DNA of 64,000 bases from RYN-230 sp963814645 (GTDB lineage Bacteria; Actinomycetota; Actinomycetes; Streptosporangiales; Streptosporangiaceae). The stretch spans positions 434,001 through 498,000 of the forward strand of contig CAWFDX010000004.1 in NCBI GenBank assembly GCA_963814645.1, given 5' to 3'. Numbering within the stretch: the first letter of the stretch is position 1; every line of letters starts with the position of its first letter. Both the position numbers and the translations under genes were made by a program. Positions 43,282 to 51,772 of the stretch are shown in pieces. The notes below the pieces were generated by a model. That model searched no databases. It was not told the origin of the DNA and saw nothing but the letters and a program-made list of their open reading frames with translations.

Positions 43282-45369
43282 GTGTCGGTAGCGCCGAGCG
43301 TGTCCTATTCGATCACCGTGCGGCTGGAGGTCCCGTCCCGCGGGCGGGCCGTCAGCGAGCTAACCCACGTGGTGGAGCAGAGCGGCGGCGCGGTCACCGC
43401 CCTGGACGTCACCCCGCTCGGGCACGAGCGGCTCCGGGTGGACCTGACCTGCGCGGCCCGGGACACCGAGCACGCTGAGGCGATCGTGCAGGCGCTGAGC
43501 ACCATCGCCGGCGTGACGCTGAGCAAGGTCAGCGACCGGACCTTCCTGCTGCACCTGGGCGGGAAGATCGAGACCGCGGTCAAGGTCCCGCTGCGCAACC
43601 GGGACGACCTGTCCATGGCCTACACGCCCGGGGTGGCCCGGGTCTCGATGGCCATCGCCGGCAACCCCGAGGACGTGCGCAGGCTGACCATCAAGCGGAA
43701 CAGCGTCGCGGTGGTCACCGACGGCTCGGCCGTGCTCGGCCTGGGCAACATCGGCCCGTACGCGGCGCTGCCCGTGATGGAGGGCAAGGCCGCCCTGTTC
43801 AAGCGGTTCGCCGGGATCGACGCCTGGCCGGTGTGCCTGGACACCCAGGACGCCGACGAGATCGTGCGCACCGTACAGGTGATCGCGCCCGCGTTCGGCG
43901 GGATCAACCTGGAGGACATCAGCGCCCCGCGGTGCTTCGACGTGGAACGCCGGCTGCGCGACCTGCTGGACATCCCGGTCTTCCACGACGACCAGCACGG
44001 CACCGCGATCGTGGTGCTGGCCGCGCTGACCAACGCGCTGCGGGTCGTGGGCAAGAAGCTGGGCACGGTCCGGATCGCGATGTCCGGCGCGGGCGCGGCG
44101 GGCACCGCCGTGCTCCGGCTGCTGATCGCCTCGGGTGCCTCGGACGTGGTGGTCTGCGACGAGAAGGGCGCGGTCTACCCGGGGCGGCCGGGCCTGGACG
44201 ACAGCCTGCGCTGGGTGGCCGAGCACACCAACGCGGCCGGCTACGACGGCGATCTGGCCGGCGCGCTGCGTGGCGCGGACGTGTTCATCGGGCTGTCCGC
44301 GCCGCACATCCTGCGCGGCGCCGATGTGGCCGCGATGAACGACGACGCGATCGTGTTCGCGCTGGCCAACCCGGACCCCGAGGTGGATCCGGACGAGGCG
44401 GCCGAGTATGCCGCCGTGGTGGCCACCGGGCGCAGCGACTACCCGAACCAGATCAATAACGTGCTCGCGTTCCCAGGGGTGTTCCGCGGCCTGCTGGACG
44501 CGCAGAGCCGGACCGTCACCGATGACATGCTGGTGGCCGCGGCCCGGGCGCTGGCCGGCGTGGTATCCACGGGCGAGCTTGGGCCGCACTACATCATCCC
44601 GTCGGTGTTCAACCCGAACGTCACCGCCGCGGTGGCGGCGGCGGTCCGGGACGCGGCCGTCGCGGCGCGCGGTAGCGCGACGGCGGGGGACGCAGCGGCG
44701 CGCGGTGGCGCGACGGCGGGGGACGCAGCGGCGCGCGGCTCGAATTCAGCCGGCTCGGAGTGTGCTCATCTCCGCTATGTCGGCCAGAATGGAGGCATGG
44801 AGGAGGACCTCTCGGGTCGGCTGCTGGTGGCCACGCCGCTGCTGGGTGACCCGAATTTCCGGCGCACCGTCGTTCTCGTGGTGGAGGACGAACCAGAGGA
44901 GGGCACGCTCGGCGTGGTGCTGAACCGGCCGACGGAGGTGTCGGTCGGGCAGGTGCTGGAATCCTGGACCGACCTGGTGACCGGGCCGTCGGTGGTGTTC
45001 CGGGGTGGCCCGGTCGCGCCGAACAGCGCGCTGGCCCTGGCCATCGTGCCGGGGGACACGGAGCCGGTCGGCTGGCGGGCGCTGGACGGTTCCGCGGTGA
45101 TGTCCCGGGTCGGGCTGGTCAACCTGGACGCGCCGCCCCAGTTGCTGGCGGGTGGGATCGCCTCGCTGCGGGTGTTCGCGGGTTACGCGGGCTGGGGTCC
45201 CGGCCAGCTGCAGGCGGAGATCGATGAAGGGGCCTGGTACGTGCTGTCCGGCGAGCCGGCCGACGCGTTCATGGCCGAGCCGGAGCAGTTGTGGAAGGCC
45301 GTGCTGCGGCGGCAGGGCGGCAACCTCGCGATGGTGGCCAACTACCCGGAAGACCCGTCGCTCAACTAG
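43282..45369 (+). CDS. Malic enzyme (with ACT domain) fused in frame to YqgE/AlgH domain
   Basis: 695 residues from GTG 43282 (GCGGGAG upstream). Residues 1-75: ACT-like regulatory domain (SITVRLEVPSRGRAVSELTHVVEQ). Residues 76-465: malic enzyme, with SMAYTPGVARVSMAI, GNIGP, KRFAGIDAWPVCLDT, HDDQHGTAIVVLAAL and NAD-binding MSGAGAAGTAV. Residues 462-490: 33-bp repeat-coded linker. From residue 506: complete YqgE domain (EEDLSGRLLVATPLLGDPNFRRTVVLV, GVVLNRPTE, FRGGPV, FAGYAGWGPGQLQAEI). The two are separate genes in relatives; here no stop codon separates them. Independent YqgE translation from ATG 44797 is possible but its GGAGG lies one base away. Confidence 0.88.
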   Translation: MSVAPSVSYSITVRLEVPSRGRAVSELTHVVEQSGGAVTALDVTPLGHERLRVDLTCAARDTEHAEAIVQALSTIAGVTLSKVSDRTFLLHLGGKIETAVKVPLRNRDDLSMAYTPGVARVSMAIAGNPEDVRRLTIKRNSVAVVTDGSAVLGLGNIGPYAALPVMEGKAALFKRFAGIDAWPVCLDTQDADEIVRTVQVIAPAFGGINLEDISAPRCFDVERRLRDLLDIPVFHDDQHGTAIVVLAALTNALRVVGKKLGTVRIAMSGAGAAGTAVLRLLIASGASDVVVCDEKGAVYPGRPGLDDSLRWVAEHTNAAGYDGDLAGALRGADVFIGLSAPHILRGADVAAMNDDAIVFALANPDPEVDPDEAAEYAAVVATGRSDYPNQINNVLAFPGVFRGLLDAQSRTVTDDMLVAAARALAGVVSTGELGPHYIIPSVFNPNVTAAVAAAVRDAAVAARGSATAGDAAARGGATAGDAAARGSNSAGSECAHLRYVGQNGGMEEDLSGRLLVATPLLGDPNFRRTVVLVVEDEPEEGTLGVVLNRPTEVSVGQVLESWTDLVTGPSVVFRGGPVAPNSALALAIVPGDTEPVGWRALDGSAVMSRVGLVNLDAPPQLLAGGIASLRVFAGYAGWGPGQLQAEIDEGAWYVLSGEPADAFMAEPEQLWKAVLRRQGGNLAMVANYPEDPSLN
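44665..44750 (+). repeat. 33-bp tandem repeat at the malic enzyme-YqgE junction
   Basis: Units at 44665-44697 and 44698-44730, and a partial third from 44731, coding ARGSATAGDAA/ARGGATAGDAA. The repeat sits where the malic enzyme would end in homologues. Growth of this repeat could have displaced the stop codon. Confidence 0.9.
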
Positions 45370-45433
45370 GCCGGCATGCCTGGTCAGGTAGCCCGGCTTG
45401 CCCGGTCAGGGGCGCGCAGTAGACTCCGCTCTC

Positions 45434-45691
45434 ATGAGCGAGTCAACCGAGGTTCTTCCCGACACCGGCACCCGCGAAGACACCGGCACCACGCCGGATA
45501 TCCGGCCCGGCGACGGCGACCACGAGCGGTTCGCGCACTACGTCGAGAAGGACAAGATCGTTGACAGCGCGGTGACCGGCACGCCGGTGATCGCGCTGTG
45601 CGGCAAAGTCTGGGTGCCGAGCAGAGATCCGAAGCGGTTCCCGGTGTGCCCGGACTGCAAGCGGATCTACGAGTCGCTGTCCGAGAACTGA
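45434..45691 (+). CDS. DUF3039 family protein
   Basis: 85 residues from ATG 45434. Conserved core HERFAHYVEKDKIVDSAVTGTPVIALCGKVWVPSRDPKRFPVCPDCKRIYE with C-G and CxxC, suggesting metal binding. Found throughout actinobacteria, usually beside YqgE, as here. No known function. Overlaps the convergent pncA by 25 bp. Confidence 0.9.
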   Translation: MSESTEVLPDTGTREDTGTTPDIRPGDGDHERFAHYVEKDKIVDSAVTGTPVIALCGKVWVPSRDPKRFPVCPDCKRIYESLSEN

Positions 45692-46335
45692 CCGCCGTCC
45701 GGGGACTGTGCGCTGTCCGCGGACCCTGCGCCGTCCGGGGGCTGAGCGGACCAGTGCTCGATGGGCGTGCCGGTGACGGTCACGCCTGCCTCACGCATGG
45801 CCCGCAGGGCTTCCTCGGTCGTGGTGGGGTCCACCCCGGCGGTTAGCCAGAGCAGCACCCGGGTGGTGAAGCCCGCCCGGGCGGCCGACAGCGCGGTGGA
45901 CCCGACGCAGTAGTCGGTGGCGATGCCGGCCACCTCCACCTCGGTGATGCCGCGGGCGCGCAGCCAGTCAGCTAGCTGCGTCCCGTCGTCGGCACTGCCC
46001 TCGAACGCGCTGTAAGCCGCCTCGTGGGCACCCTTGCTGAACACCGCCTCGATCCGGCTGGTGTCCAGGTCCTGGTGGAAGTCCGCGCCTGGCGTGCCTA
46101 CCACGCAGTGCGGCGGCCAGGAGTTCGCGTAGTCCGGGCTGGCCGAGAAGTGGCTGCCCGGGTCAACGTGGTAGTCCCGGGACGCCACCACGTGGTGGTA
46201 GGCACCATCCGCGATGAAGCGGCTGATCGCCCGGGCCACCTCGCCGCCGCCGGCCACGGCCAGCGAACCGCCTTCGCAGAAGTCGTTCTGCACGTCTACG
46301 ATCACCAGCGCGCGCACAGCCTGAGCGTACGGCAT
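45667..46335 (-). CDS. pncA: Nicotinamidase (isochorismatase family)
   Basis: Converts nicotinamide to nicotinic acid in NAD salvage. 222 residues from ATG 46335. Catalytic Asp in VIVDVQNDF, Lys in FSKGAHEAAYSAF, and Cys in GIATDYCVGSTALSAA, plus metal His in SRDYHVDPGSHFS. The C-terminal 25 residues are a Ser/Asp/Gly tail with PDGAGSADSAQSPDGG repeats. Works with pncB at 48.6 kb. Confidence 0.95.
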   Translation of the reverse strand: MPYAQAVRALVIVDVQNDFCEGGSLAVAGGGEVARAISRFIADGAYHHVVASRDYHVDPGSHFSASPDYANSWPPHCVVGTPGADFHQDLDTSRIEAVFSKGAHEAAYSAFEGSADDGTQLADWLRARGITEVEVAGIATDYCVGSTALSAARAGFTTRVLLWLTAGVDPTTTEEALRAMREAGVTVTGTPIEHWSAQPPDGAGSADSAQSPDGGQFSDSDS

Positions 46336-46659
46336 CGCCTGCCCAGCCGGCATTCTGTCCGGCCAGCCGGCACTGGTCCGGCAGCCCAAAAGCCGGCGAC
46401 CGGTGAGACTGTTGAGACACGTGAAGCCTCCCATTGGACCGGTCGGCCCGACAGGGCAGTCATGCCCAGCCCGGGTTCGCGGAGCGCCGCCTGTCCCGCG
46501 GGAGCCGGAACGTGATCAGGGGGTTGGTGCCGTCCCAGCGCAATGCCGCTGACTTAACGGTGCGGAGAGACCTACCTTCGTTGTTGATGTTGAGTTTGAT
46601 GTCGTTCCAGCGACACCTACGTCAACATCAACAAGCGCTCCGCCCCTGGCGGCTGGCGG
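46336..46659. other. 324-bp region with a structured hairpin
   Basis: Between pncA start and the YbaK stop, both leftward. It holds the interrupted hairpin at 46581-46634 and is AT-richer around it. No ORF with recognisable protein. Confidence 0.6.
46581..46634. other. Two-tier hairpin with 13-bp perfect outer arms
   Basis: Outer arms TTGTTGATGTTGA (46581-46593) and TCAACATCAACAA (46622-46634) are exact complements. Inside, a symmetric 6/6 internal loop, then a 5-bp stem TGTCG/CGACA with a TTCCAG loop. It begins 26 bp after the YbaK stop (leftward reading). No T-run follows. Low GC of the arms contrasts with neighbours. It could be a processing or regulatory RNA element, a transposon remnant end, or a terminator. 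Confidence 0.75.
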
Positions 46660-47133
46660 TTAGGTGTCGGTGCCGATGTCGGCGGGGGTGCCGTTGGTGA
46701 TCCGGACCAGTTCGGCGAACGAGGTGGGGAACACGGTGTGCGCGTGCCCGGCCGCGGCCCAGACCACGTCGTACTTGTCCAGCCACACGTCCACCACGGT
46801 GCGCAGCGGCTGCGGGTGACCGACCGGGGCGACGCCGCCGATCACCTGGCCGGTGCTGGCCCGGACGAAGTCCGGGTCGGCCCGGCGCACCGGGCCGGCG
46901 CCGAGCAGCGCCGCCACCCGCCCGGTGTCCACCCGGTGCGCCCCGCTGGTCAGGATGAGCAGCGGGGCGCCATCGGCCCGGAACACCAGGCTGTTCGCGA
47001 TCGCGCCCACGTCACAGCCGAGCTGGGCGGCGGCGCTGGCCGCGGTGGGTGCGGGCTCGGCCAGTTCGGTCACCTGGCCGGCCACGCCCAGGGCGTGCAG
47101 CGCCGCGGCGACCTTGACCGTGCTGGGATGCAT
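46660..47133 (-). CDS. YbaK/EbsC-family aminoacyl-tRNA deacylase
   Basis: 157 residues. VFRADGAPLLILTSGAHRVDT, RADPDFVRASTGQVIGGVAPVGHPQPLRTVVDVWLDKYDVVWAAAGHAHTVFPTSF; the G-x-x-x-P loop of the editing domain is GGVAPVG. Members clear mis-charged Pro or Cys tRNAs. ATG start. A second member is at 60.5 kb. Confidence 0.93.
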   Translation of the reverse strand: MHPSTVKVAAALHALGVAGQVTELAEPAPTAASAAAQLGCDVGAIANSLVFRADGAPLLILTSGAHRVDTGRVAALLGAGPVRRADPDFVRASTGQVIGGVAPVGHPQPLRTVVDVWLDKYDVVWAAAGHAHTVFPTSFAELVRITNGTPADIGTDT

Positions 47134-47142
47134 CCCGCCAGG

Positions 47143-47436
47143 TTAGTGGCGGGCGTGCCCGCCCGAGAAACGCTTATCCGCGGGTGGCTCGTGCGCCAGC
47201 TGGCCCGAGGTGCGGAACAGGAATTCGGCGTAGGTGTCCGGCGGCTGCGCGCCGCCGTCCAGCAGGAACCGGTCCGGATTGAACCGCAGTTCGGCCATCC
47301 GGCGCTGAGCGCGATTGCACTCGGCGACGGTGGCCGCCACGGCCCGTGCCGCCCGGCGGACGGCCCCGGCCAGCTCATAAAACACGTGCCCGCCCCTCCG
47401 ACGGGTGTCTGGTGACTTGCGGTCGTTGCGAGACAT
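47143..47436 (-). CDS. Small conserved hypothetical protein
   Basis: 97 residues from ATG 47436. Basic N-terminus (MSRNDRKSPDTRRRGG), a helix HVFYELAGAVRRAARAVAATVAECNRAQRRMAEL, then FNPDRFLLDGGAQPPDTYAEFLFRTSG. I recall similar actinobacterial proteins without function. It ends 10 bp from YbaK and is likely co-transcribed with it. Confidence 0.7.
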   Translation of the reverse strand: MSRNDRKSPDTRRRGGHVFYELAGAVRRAARAVAATVAECNRAQRRMAELRFNPDRFLLDGGAQPPDTYAEFLFRTSGQLAHEPPADKRFSGGHARH

Positions 47437-47511
47437 AGGACCAGCTTGCCTGGCCCGGCGGCTCGCCACCAGTGGCAGCGATGCCAGTTGACGGCAAGAT
47501 CCTGCCAACGC

Positions 47512-48663
47512 ATGATAGGGACCATGCTGCGCAACGTGGCCGTGGTCATCATGAACGGCTTTACCCCCTTTGAGCTGGGCGTTGTCTGCGAGGTCTTCGG
47601 CGTGGACCGGACCGATGACGGGCTGCCCAGGTACGACTTCGCGGTGGTTGGCGGGGAGCCAGGGCCGCTCGAATCGTCAACCGGCTTCACCGTGCAGCCG
47701 GACGCCGGCCTGGACCGGCTGGCCGCCGCCGACCTCGTGGTGGTGTCCGCGGTCGGCGACCGCCGGCTGTACCAGCCGGCTGGCCCGCAGTTCCCGGCAG
47801 CCATGATCGAGGCGGTGCGGGCCGCCGTGGCCCGCGGCACCCGGGTGCTGAGCGTGTGCAACGGCGCGTTCGCGCTCGGTGCGGCCGGACTGCTGGACGG
47901 GCGGCACTGCACTACGCACTGGCGGCACGCGGCCGAGCTGGCCAAGCGGTACCCGGAGGCCATGGTCAACCCGGATGTGCTGTACGTGGACGAGGGCCTG
48001 GTCATCACCAGCGCAGGCACCGCGGCCGGCATCGACGCGTGCCTGCACATCGTGCGCAAGGAGCAGGGCACCCGGGTGGCCAACGGGATCGCCCGGCGGA
48101 TGGTCGTCCCGCCGCACCGGGACGGCGGCCAGGCCCAGTACGTGGACCAGCCGGTGGCCGTGCCGTCCTGCGACACGCTGGTTGAGGTCATCGGCTGGAT
48201 GCAGCGGCATCTGAGCGAGCCGGTCACCATCCGCGAGCTGGCCGAGCGGGCGCACATGTCCGAGCGCACCTTCGCCCGCCGGTTCGTCCAGGAGACCGGG
48301 ACCACCCCGCTGCGCTGGCTGACCGGCCAGCGCATCCTGCTCGCCCAGGAGCTGCTGGAGGAGACCGACGCGTCCATCGATCTGATCGCGGACCGGGCCG
48401 GCTTCGGCAACGCGGCTACGCTGCGGCATCACTTCCGCAGCTGGCGCGGCACCACTCCGCAGGCTTACCGGCGCGCGTTCTGCCCGGACGACCGCTCGCT
48501 GGACGGCGACGGGCGCACGCCGGACGGGGGGCGCTCGATGGGCCGTGGCGGGCGTGCGCCGGACCGCAGCCCGTCATTTGCCCTGGACGGCCGCCCGCTG
48601 TCCGTGCCGGATGGCTACTCGTCCTCGTCCAGCGGCCGGAACACGGTCGGGATGGCCGGGTAG
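47512..48663 (+). CDS. GlxA-family AraC-type transcriptional regulator
   Basis: 383 residues: N-terminal DJ-1/PfpI-like sensor (VAVVIMNGFTPFELGVVCEVFGVDR, LSVCNGAFALGAAGLLDGR with Cys, TTHWRHAAEL, SAGTAAGIDACLHIV) and C-terminal AraC double helix-turn-helix (RELAERAHMSERTFARRFVQETGTTPLRWLTGQRI and DLIADRAGFGNAATLRHHFR). The last 55 residues are Arg/Gly/Asp/Ser-rich and overlap convergent pncB by 49 bp. ATG 47512 or 47524 may be the start. Could regulate pnc genes or local hydrolases; unproven. Confidence 0.92.
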   Translation: MIGTMLRNVAVVIMNGFTPFELGVVCEVFGVDRTDDGLPRYDFAVVGGEPGPLESSTGFTVQPDAGLDRLAAADLVVVSAVGDRRLYQPAGPQFPAAMIEAVRAAVARGTRVLSVCNGAFALGAAGLLDGRHCTTHWRHAAELAKRYPEAMVNPDVLYVDEGLVITSAGTAAGIDACLHIVRKEQGTRVANGIARRMVVPPHRDGGQAQYVDQPVAVPSCDTLVEVIGWMQRHLSEPVTIRELAERAHMSERTFARRFVQETGTTPLRWLTGQRILLAQELLEETDASIDLIADRAGFGNAATLRHHFRSWRGTTPQAYRRAFCPDDRSLDGDGRTPDGGRSMGRGGRAPDRSPSFALDGRPLSVPDGYSSSSSGRNTVGMAG

Positions 48664-49943
48664 CCGCGGGACAGCTGCGCCGCGTGCACCGGCAGTTCGG
48701 CCAGCGTGGCCTGGTGCCGCTCCCGGGCCGCCGCCAGCGGCTCCCGCCCGACGATCTCGCCGCCCCGTACCAGCTGCCGGAGCAGCGGCCGCGCCGGGCG
48801 GCCGGCCAGCGCGTCGTCGGCCCCGTTGGTGCTGATCACCTCGGCCACCGCGGTGCCGTCGCCGTCCAGCCGCCGGGCCGCCCACTTTCGGCCGCCGCGG
48901 CTGGGCTTGCCGACTGACCGTTTGGCCACCGGGCGCAGCTCCCCGTCCCCGTTGGCCTCCAGCGCCCGGGCCACCAGCTTGTAAACCAGTGCCGCGGTGG
49001 GTGCGCCGGACCCGGTGACCAGCGAGGTGCCCACCCCGTAGCCGTTCACCGGCGCGGCGGCCAGGGCGGCGATGGAGTACTCGTCCAGATCGCCGCTGAG
49101 CACGATCCGGGTCTGTTTCGCGCCCAGCTCGTCCAGCAGGGCGCGGACCCGCCCGGTGACCCGGGGCAGGTCCCCGCTGTCGATGCGCACCGCGCCCAGG
49201 CCGGGCCCGGCCAGCTCGATGGCGGTGCGCACCGCCTTCTCCACGTCGAACGTGTCCACCAGCAGCGTGGTCGCGCTGCCCAGCGCGGCCAGCTGGGCGG
49301 CGAACGCGTCCCGCTCGTTGTCGTGCACCAGGGTGAACGCGTGCGCGCTGGTGCCGCTGGTCGGGATGCCGTACTCCCGTCCGGCCTGCAGGTTCGAGGT
49401 GGTCGCGAACCCGGCGATGTAGGCGGCCCGGGCGCTGGCCAGCGCGGCCATCTCGTGGGTGCGCCGGGAGCCCATCTCGATGATCGGCCGTTCGTCGGCC
49501 GCGGACACCATCCGGGACGCCGCGGACGCGATCGCGGAGTCGTGGTTGAGGATGGACAGGGCCAGCGTCTCCAGCACGACGGCCTCGGCGAACGGGGCCT
49601 CCACGACCAGGATCGGCGAGCCGGGGAAGTAGCAGTCGCCTTCCCCATAGCCCCAGATATCCCCGGTGAACCGGTATGACTCCAGGTAGCGCAGCGCCCG
49701 CTCGTCCACGATCCCGCCGTCGCGCAGGAACTCGAGCTCTCCGGGGCCGAACGTGAACTGCTCCAGCGCGTCGAGGAACCGGCCGGTCCCGGCGACCACG
49801 CCGTACCGCCGCCCATGCGGCAGCGCCCGGGCGAATACCTCGAAGACGGCGCGCCATCCCGCGGCGCCGCTGCCCAGTGCGGCGGTCAGCATGGTCAGCT
49901 CGTAGCGGTCCGTGAGCAGGGCTGTGCTCGAGTTAGCCGTCAC
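48615..49943 (-). CDS. pncB: Nicotinate phosphoribosyltransferase
   Basis: Makes nicotinate mononucleotide from nicotinate, PRPP and ATP. 442 residues from GTG 49943 (MTANSSTALLTDRYELTML). Conserved LTDRYELTM, FEVFARALPHGRRYGVVAGTGRFLDAL, MGSRRTHEMAAL (phosphoribosyl), GTSAHAFTL, VRIDSGDL and SGDLDEY. Completes NAD salvage with pncA. A TTG 3 codons upstream is an alternative start. Confidence 0.96.
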   Translation of the reverse strand: MTANSSTALLTDRYELTMLTAALGSGAAGWRAVFEVFARALPHGRRYGVVAGTGRFLDALEQFTFGPGELEFLRDGGIVDERALRYLESYRFTGDIWGYGEGDCYFPGSPILVVEAPFAEAVVLETLALSILNHDSAIASAASRMVSAADERPIIEMGSRRTHEMAALASARAAYIAGFATTSNLQAGREYGIPTSGTSAHAFTLVHDNERDAFAAQLAALGSATTLLVDTFDVEKAVRTAIELAGPGLGAVRIDSGDLPRVTGRVRALLDELGAKQTRIVLSGDLDEYSIAALAAAPVNGYGVGTSLVTGSGAPTAALVYKLVARALEANGDGELRPVAKRSVGKPSRGGRKWAARRLDGDGTAVAEVISTNGADDALAGRPARPLLRQLVRGGEIVGREPLAAARERHQATLAELPVHAAQLSRGYPAIPTVFRPLDEDE

Positions 49944-50043
49944 GAGCAGCAAGACTACGGATGCCCGAGCGCACCGGGTCAGCCGCCTTGGCCGCTACAG
50001 TCAGACACTAGGAGACAGCGACCATGCCGGGAGGTGAGCGCCG

Positions 50044-50334
50044 GTGAGCGTGGCACCAGCAGAGGTTGAGCGGCCCGAGGTGCGGGAGGAAGCCGTCCCC
50101 GACACACCCTGGGTCACCATCGTGTGGAACGACCCGGTCAACCTCATGTCCTACGTGACCTACGTGTTCCAGCAGGTATTTGGGTACCCGAAGCGCAAGG
50201 CAGAGAAGCTCATGCTCGACGTCCACCACAAGGGCAGGGCGGTGGTCTCGGCGGGCACCCGGGAGTCGATGGAGCGCGACGTGACCGTGCTGCACGGCTA
50301 CGGCCTGTGGGCTACGGTCAGCCACGACAAGTGA
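50044..50334 (+). CDS. clpS: ATP-dependent Clp protease adaptor ClpS
   Basis: N-end-rule adaptor that passes substrates to ClpC/ClpA. 96 residues, GTG start with GGGAGG at about 50031-50036. TPWVTIVWNDPVNLMSYVTYVFQQVFGYPKRKAEKLMLDVHHKGRAVV carries the ND and HxKG substrate-pocket signatures. Coupled to the next gene by GTGA. Confidence 0.97.
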   Translation: MSVAPAEVERPEVREEAVPDTPWVTIVWNDPVNLMSYVTYVFQQVFGYPKRKAEKLMLDVHHKGRAVVSAGTRESMERDVTVLHGYGLWATVSHDK

Positions 50335-50960
50335 GCGGACCGGACCCGGACAGCACGGGGGAAGCGGGCGACTTGATGGGCGGCTTCCGCGCACGGCGCA
50401 GGGGCGGGGTGACCGCCCGTTTCGCCGCGTCCCAGGCGAACATCATCCGGGCCCTGGTCAGCCAGGTCGAGGAGCTGGTGGCCGGCCCGGCGGGCGAGGA
50501 CGGCGCTATACCAGGCGCGGCGCGCCCGGGTGGCGCCGTACCAGGCCCGCTCGACGACCTGGCCGCGCTGCTCGGCAACCCCGGCCCGGCCGCCCCGCCG
50601 GACGACCCGGTGCTGGCCCGGCTGCTGCCGGACGCGTACCGGGACGACACCGAGGCGGCGGGCGAATTCCGCCGGTTCACCGAGCAGGAGCTGCGCTCCG
50701 GCAAGCTGGCGGCGGCCCAGACCGTGCTGGACACGCTGCCCGAGGACGGCGGCCGGGTAGAGCTCACCGAAGAGGACGCGCAGGTCTGGCTGCGCGCGCT
50801 GAACGACGTCCGGCTGGCCCTCGGCGTGCGGCTGGAGATCACCGAGGACACCGCACAGCGCACCCAGGCTCTCGACCCGGCCGATCCCCGGTCGGCCTAT
50901 CTGTGGGTCTACGACTGGCTCACCTACCTGCAGGAGACGCTGGTACGCGCGCTCTGGTAA
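50331..50960 (+). CDS. DUF2017 family protein
   Basis: 209 residues. ANIIRALVSQVEELV, DDPVLARLLPDAYRDDTEAAGEFRRFTEQELRSGKLAAAQTVLDTL, WLRALNDVRLALGVRLEI and YLWVYDWLTYLQETLVRALW, the DUF2017 core; a Gly/Ala/Pro insert lies at residues 55-85. Always next to clpS in actinobacteria. Function not known. Start overlaps clpS stop; ATG 50376 is an alternative. Confidence 0.9.
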   Translation: MSGPDPDSTGEAGDLMGGFRARRRGGVTARFAASQANIIRALVSQVEELVAGPAGEDGAIPGAARPGGAVPGPLDDLAALLGNPGPAAPPDDPVLARLLPDAYRDDTEAAGEFRRFTEQELRSGKLAAAQTVLDTLPEDGGRVELTEEDAQVWLRALNDVRLALGVRLEITEDTAQRTQALDPADPRSAYLWVYDWLTYLQETLVRALW

Positions 50961-50973
50961 TACCCTCGCAGAT

Positions 50974-51417
50974 ATGCTGACGCTCCACCCCGCGCTGCGG
51001 GACAAGATCGTGTCGCACGCCCGCGCCGACCACCCGGACGAGGCATGCGGGGTGATCGCCGGCCCGGCCGGCACCGACCGCCCGGAGCGGTTCATCCCGA
51101 TGCTGAACGCCGCGCGCTCGCCCACGTTCTACGAGTTCGACTCGATGGAGTTGCTGCGGGTCTGGCGGGAGATGGACGACCGGGACGAGGAGCCGGTGGT
51201 CATCTACCACTCGCATACCGCGACCGAGGCCTACCCGTCGCGGACCGACATCACGCTGGCCCAGGAGCCGGGCGCGCATTATGTGCTGGTGTCCACCCGG
51301 GACCCGGACGAGACCGAGTTCCGCTCCTTCCGCATCGTGGACGGGGTGGTGACCGAGGAGGAGGTCCGGATCACCGCCGACACCGCAGCCGGTGCGGCCG
51401 GGCCAGCCGTGGAATGA
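50974..51417 (+). CDS. mec: JAMM-domain metalloprotease of the CysO pathway
   Basis: Zinc JAMM peptidase that releases cysteine from the CysO-cysteine adduct. 147 residues. Exact JAMM pattern HSHTATEAYPSRTD (H-x-H-x7-S-x2-D) and upstream Glu in DEACGVIAG. Lies directly before cysO and cysM, as Rv1334-Rv1335-Rv1336 in Mycobacterium tuberculosis. Starts 13 bp after the DUF2017 stop. ATG start. Confidence 0.94.
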   Translation: MLTLHPALRDKIVSHARADHPDEACGVIAGPAGTDRPERFIPMLNAARSPTFYEFDSMELLRVWREMDDRDEEPVVIYHSHTATEAYPSRTDITLAQEPGAHYVLVSTRDPDETEFRSFRIVDGVVTEEEVRITADTAAGAAGPAVE

Positions 51418-51477
51418 TCCCCCGGGAGGCCGGTGTTGGCACCCCGTAGACGACCGCCCGATCCTGGAGAGTTCCAC

Positions 51478-51756
51478 ATGGCCATCGAAGTCCGCATTCC
51501 GACCATCCTGCGCACCTATACCGGCGGGGCCAAGGCGGTGGAGGGCTCAGGGACGACGCTGGAAGAGCTGTTCGGCGACCTGGACAGCCGCTACGGCGGG
51601 CTGCGCGAGCGGCTGCAGGACGAGTCCGGGCTCCGCCGGTTTGTCAACGTGTACCTGAACGACGAGGACGTCCGGTTCCTCGGCGGCCTGAAGACCCCGG
51701 TCAAGGACGGTGACACGGTGACCGTGCTGCCGGCCGTGGCGGGCGGGGCGCGCTGA
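51478..51756 (+). CDS. cysO: Sulfur carrier protein CysO (MoaD/ThiS fold) with GGAR tail
   Basis: 92 residues, ubiquitin-like sulfur carrier. RIPTILRTYTGGAKAVE, LEELFGDLDSRYGGLRERL, NVYLNDEDVRFL and DGDTVTVLPAVAGG. In the tuberculosis protein the chain ends at GG; here two residues, AR, follow the diglycine. The GG must be exposed before adenylation and thiocarboxylation, so a processing step is implied and the adjacent JAMM protease is the obvious candidate. ATG 51478 start. Confidence 0.93.
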   Translation: MAIEVRIPTILRTYTGGAKAVEGSGTTLEELFGDLDSRYGGLRERLQDESGLRRFVNVYLNDEDVRFLGGLKTPVKDGDTVTVLPAVAGGAR

Positions 51757-51772
51757 CCCAGCAGGTCTCCTG

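Noticed and set aside
46434..46700. 88-residue open frame over the 46.6 kb hairpin
   Set aside because: No domain and it reads through the stem; the structure is the better explanation.
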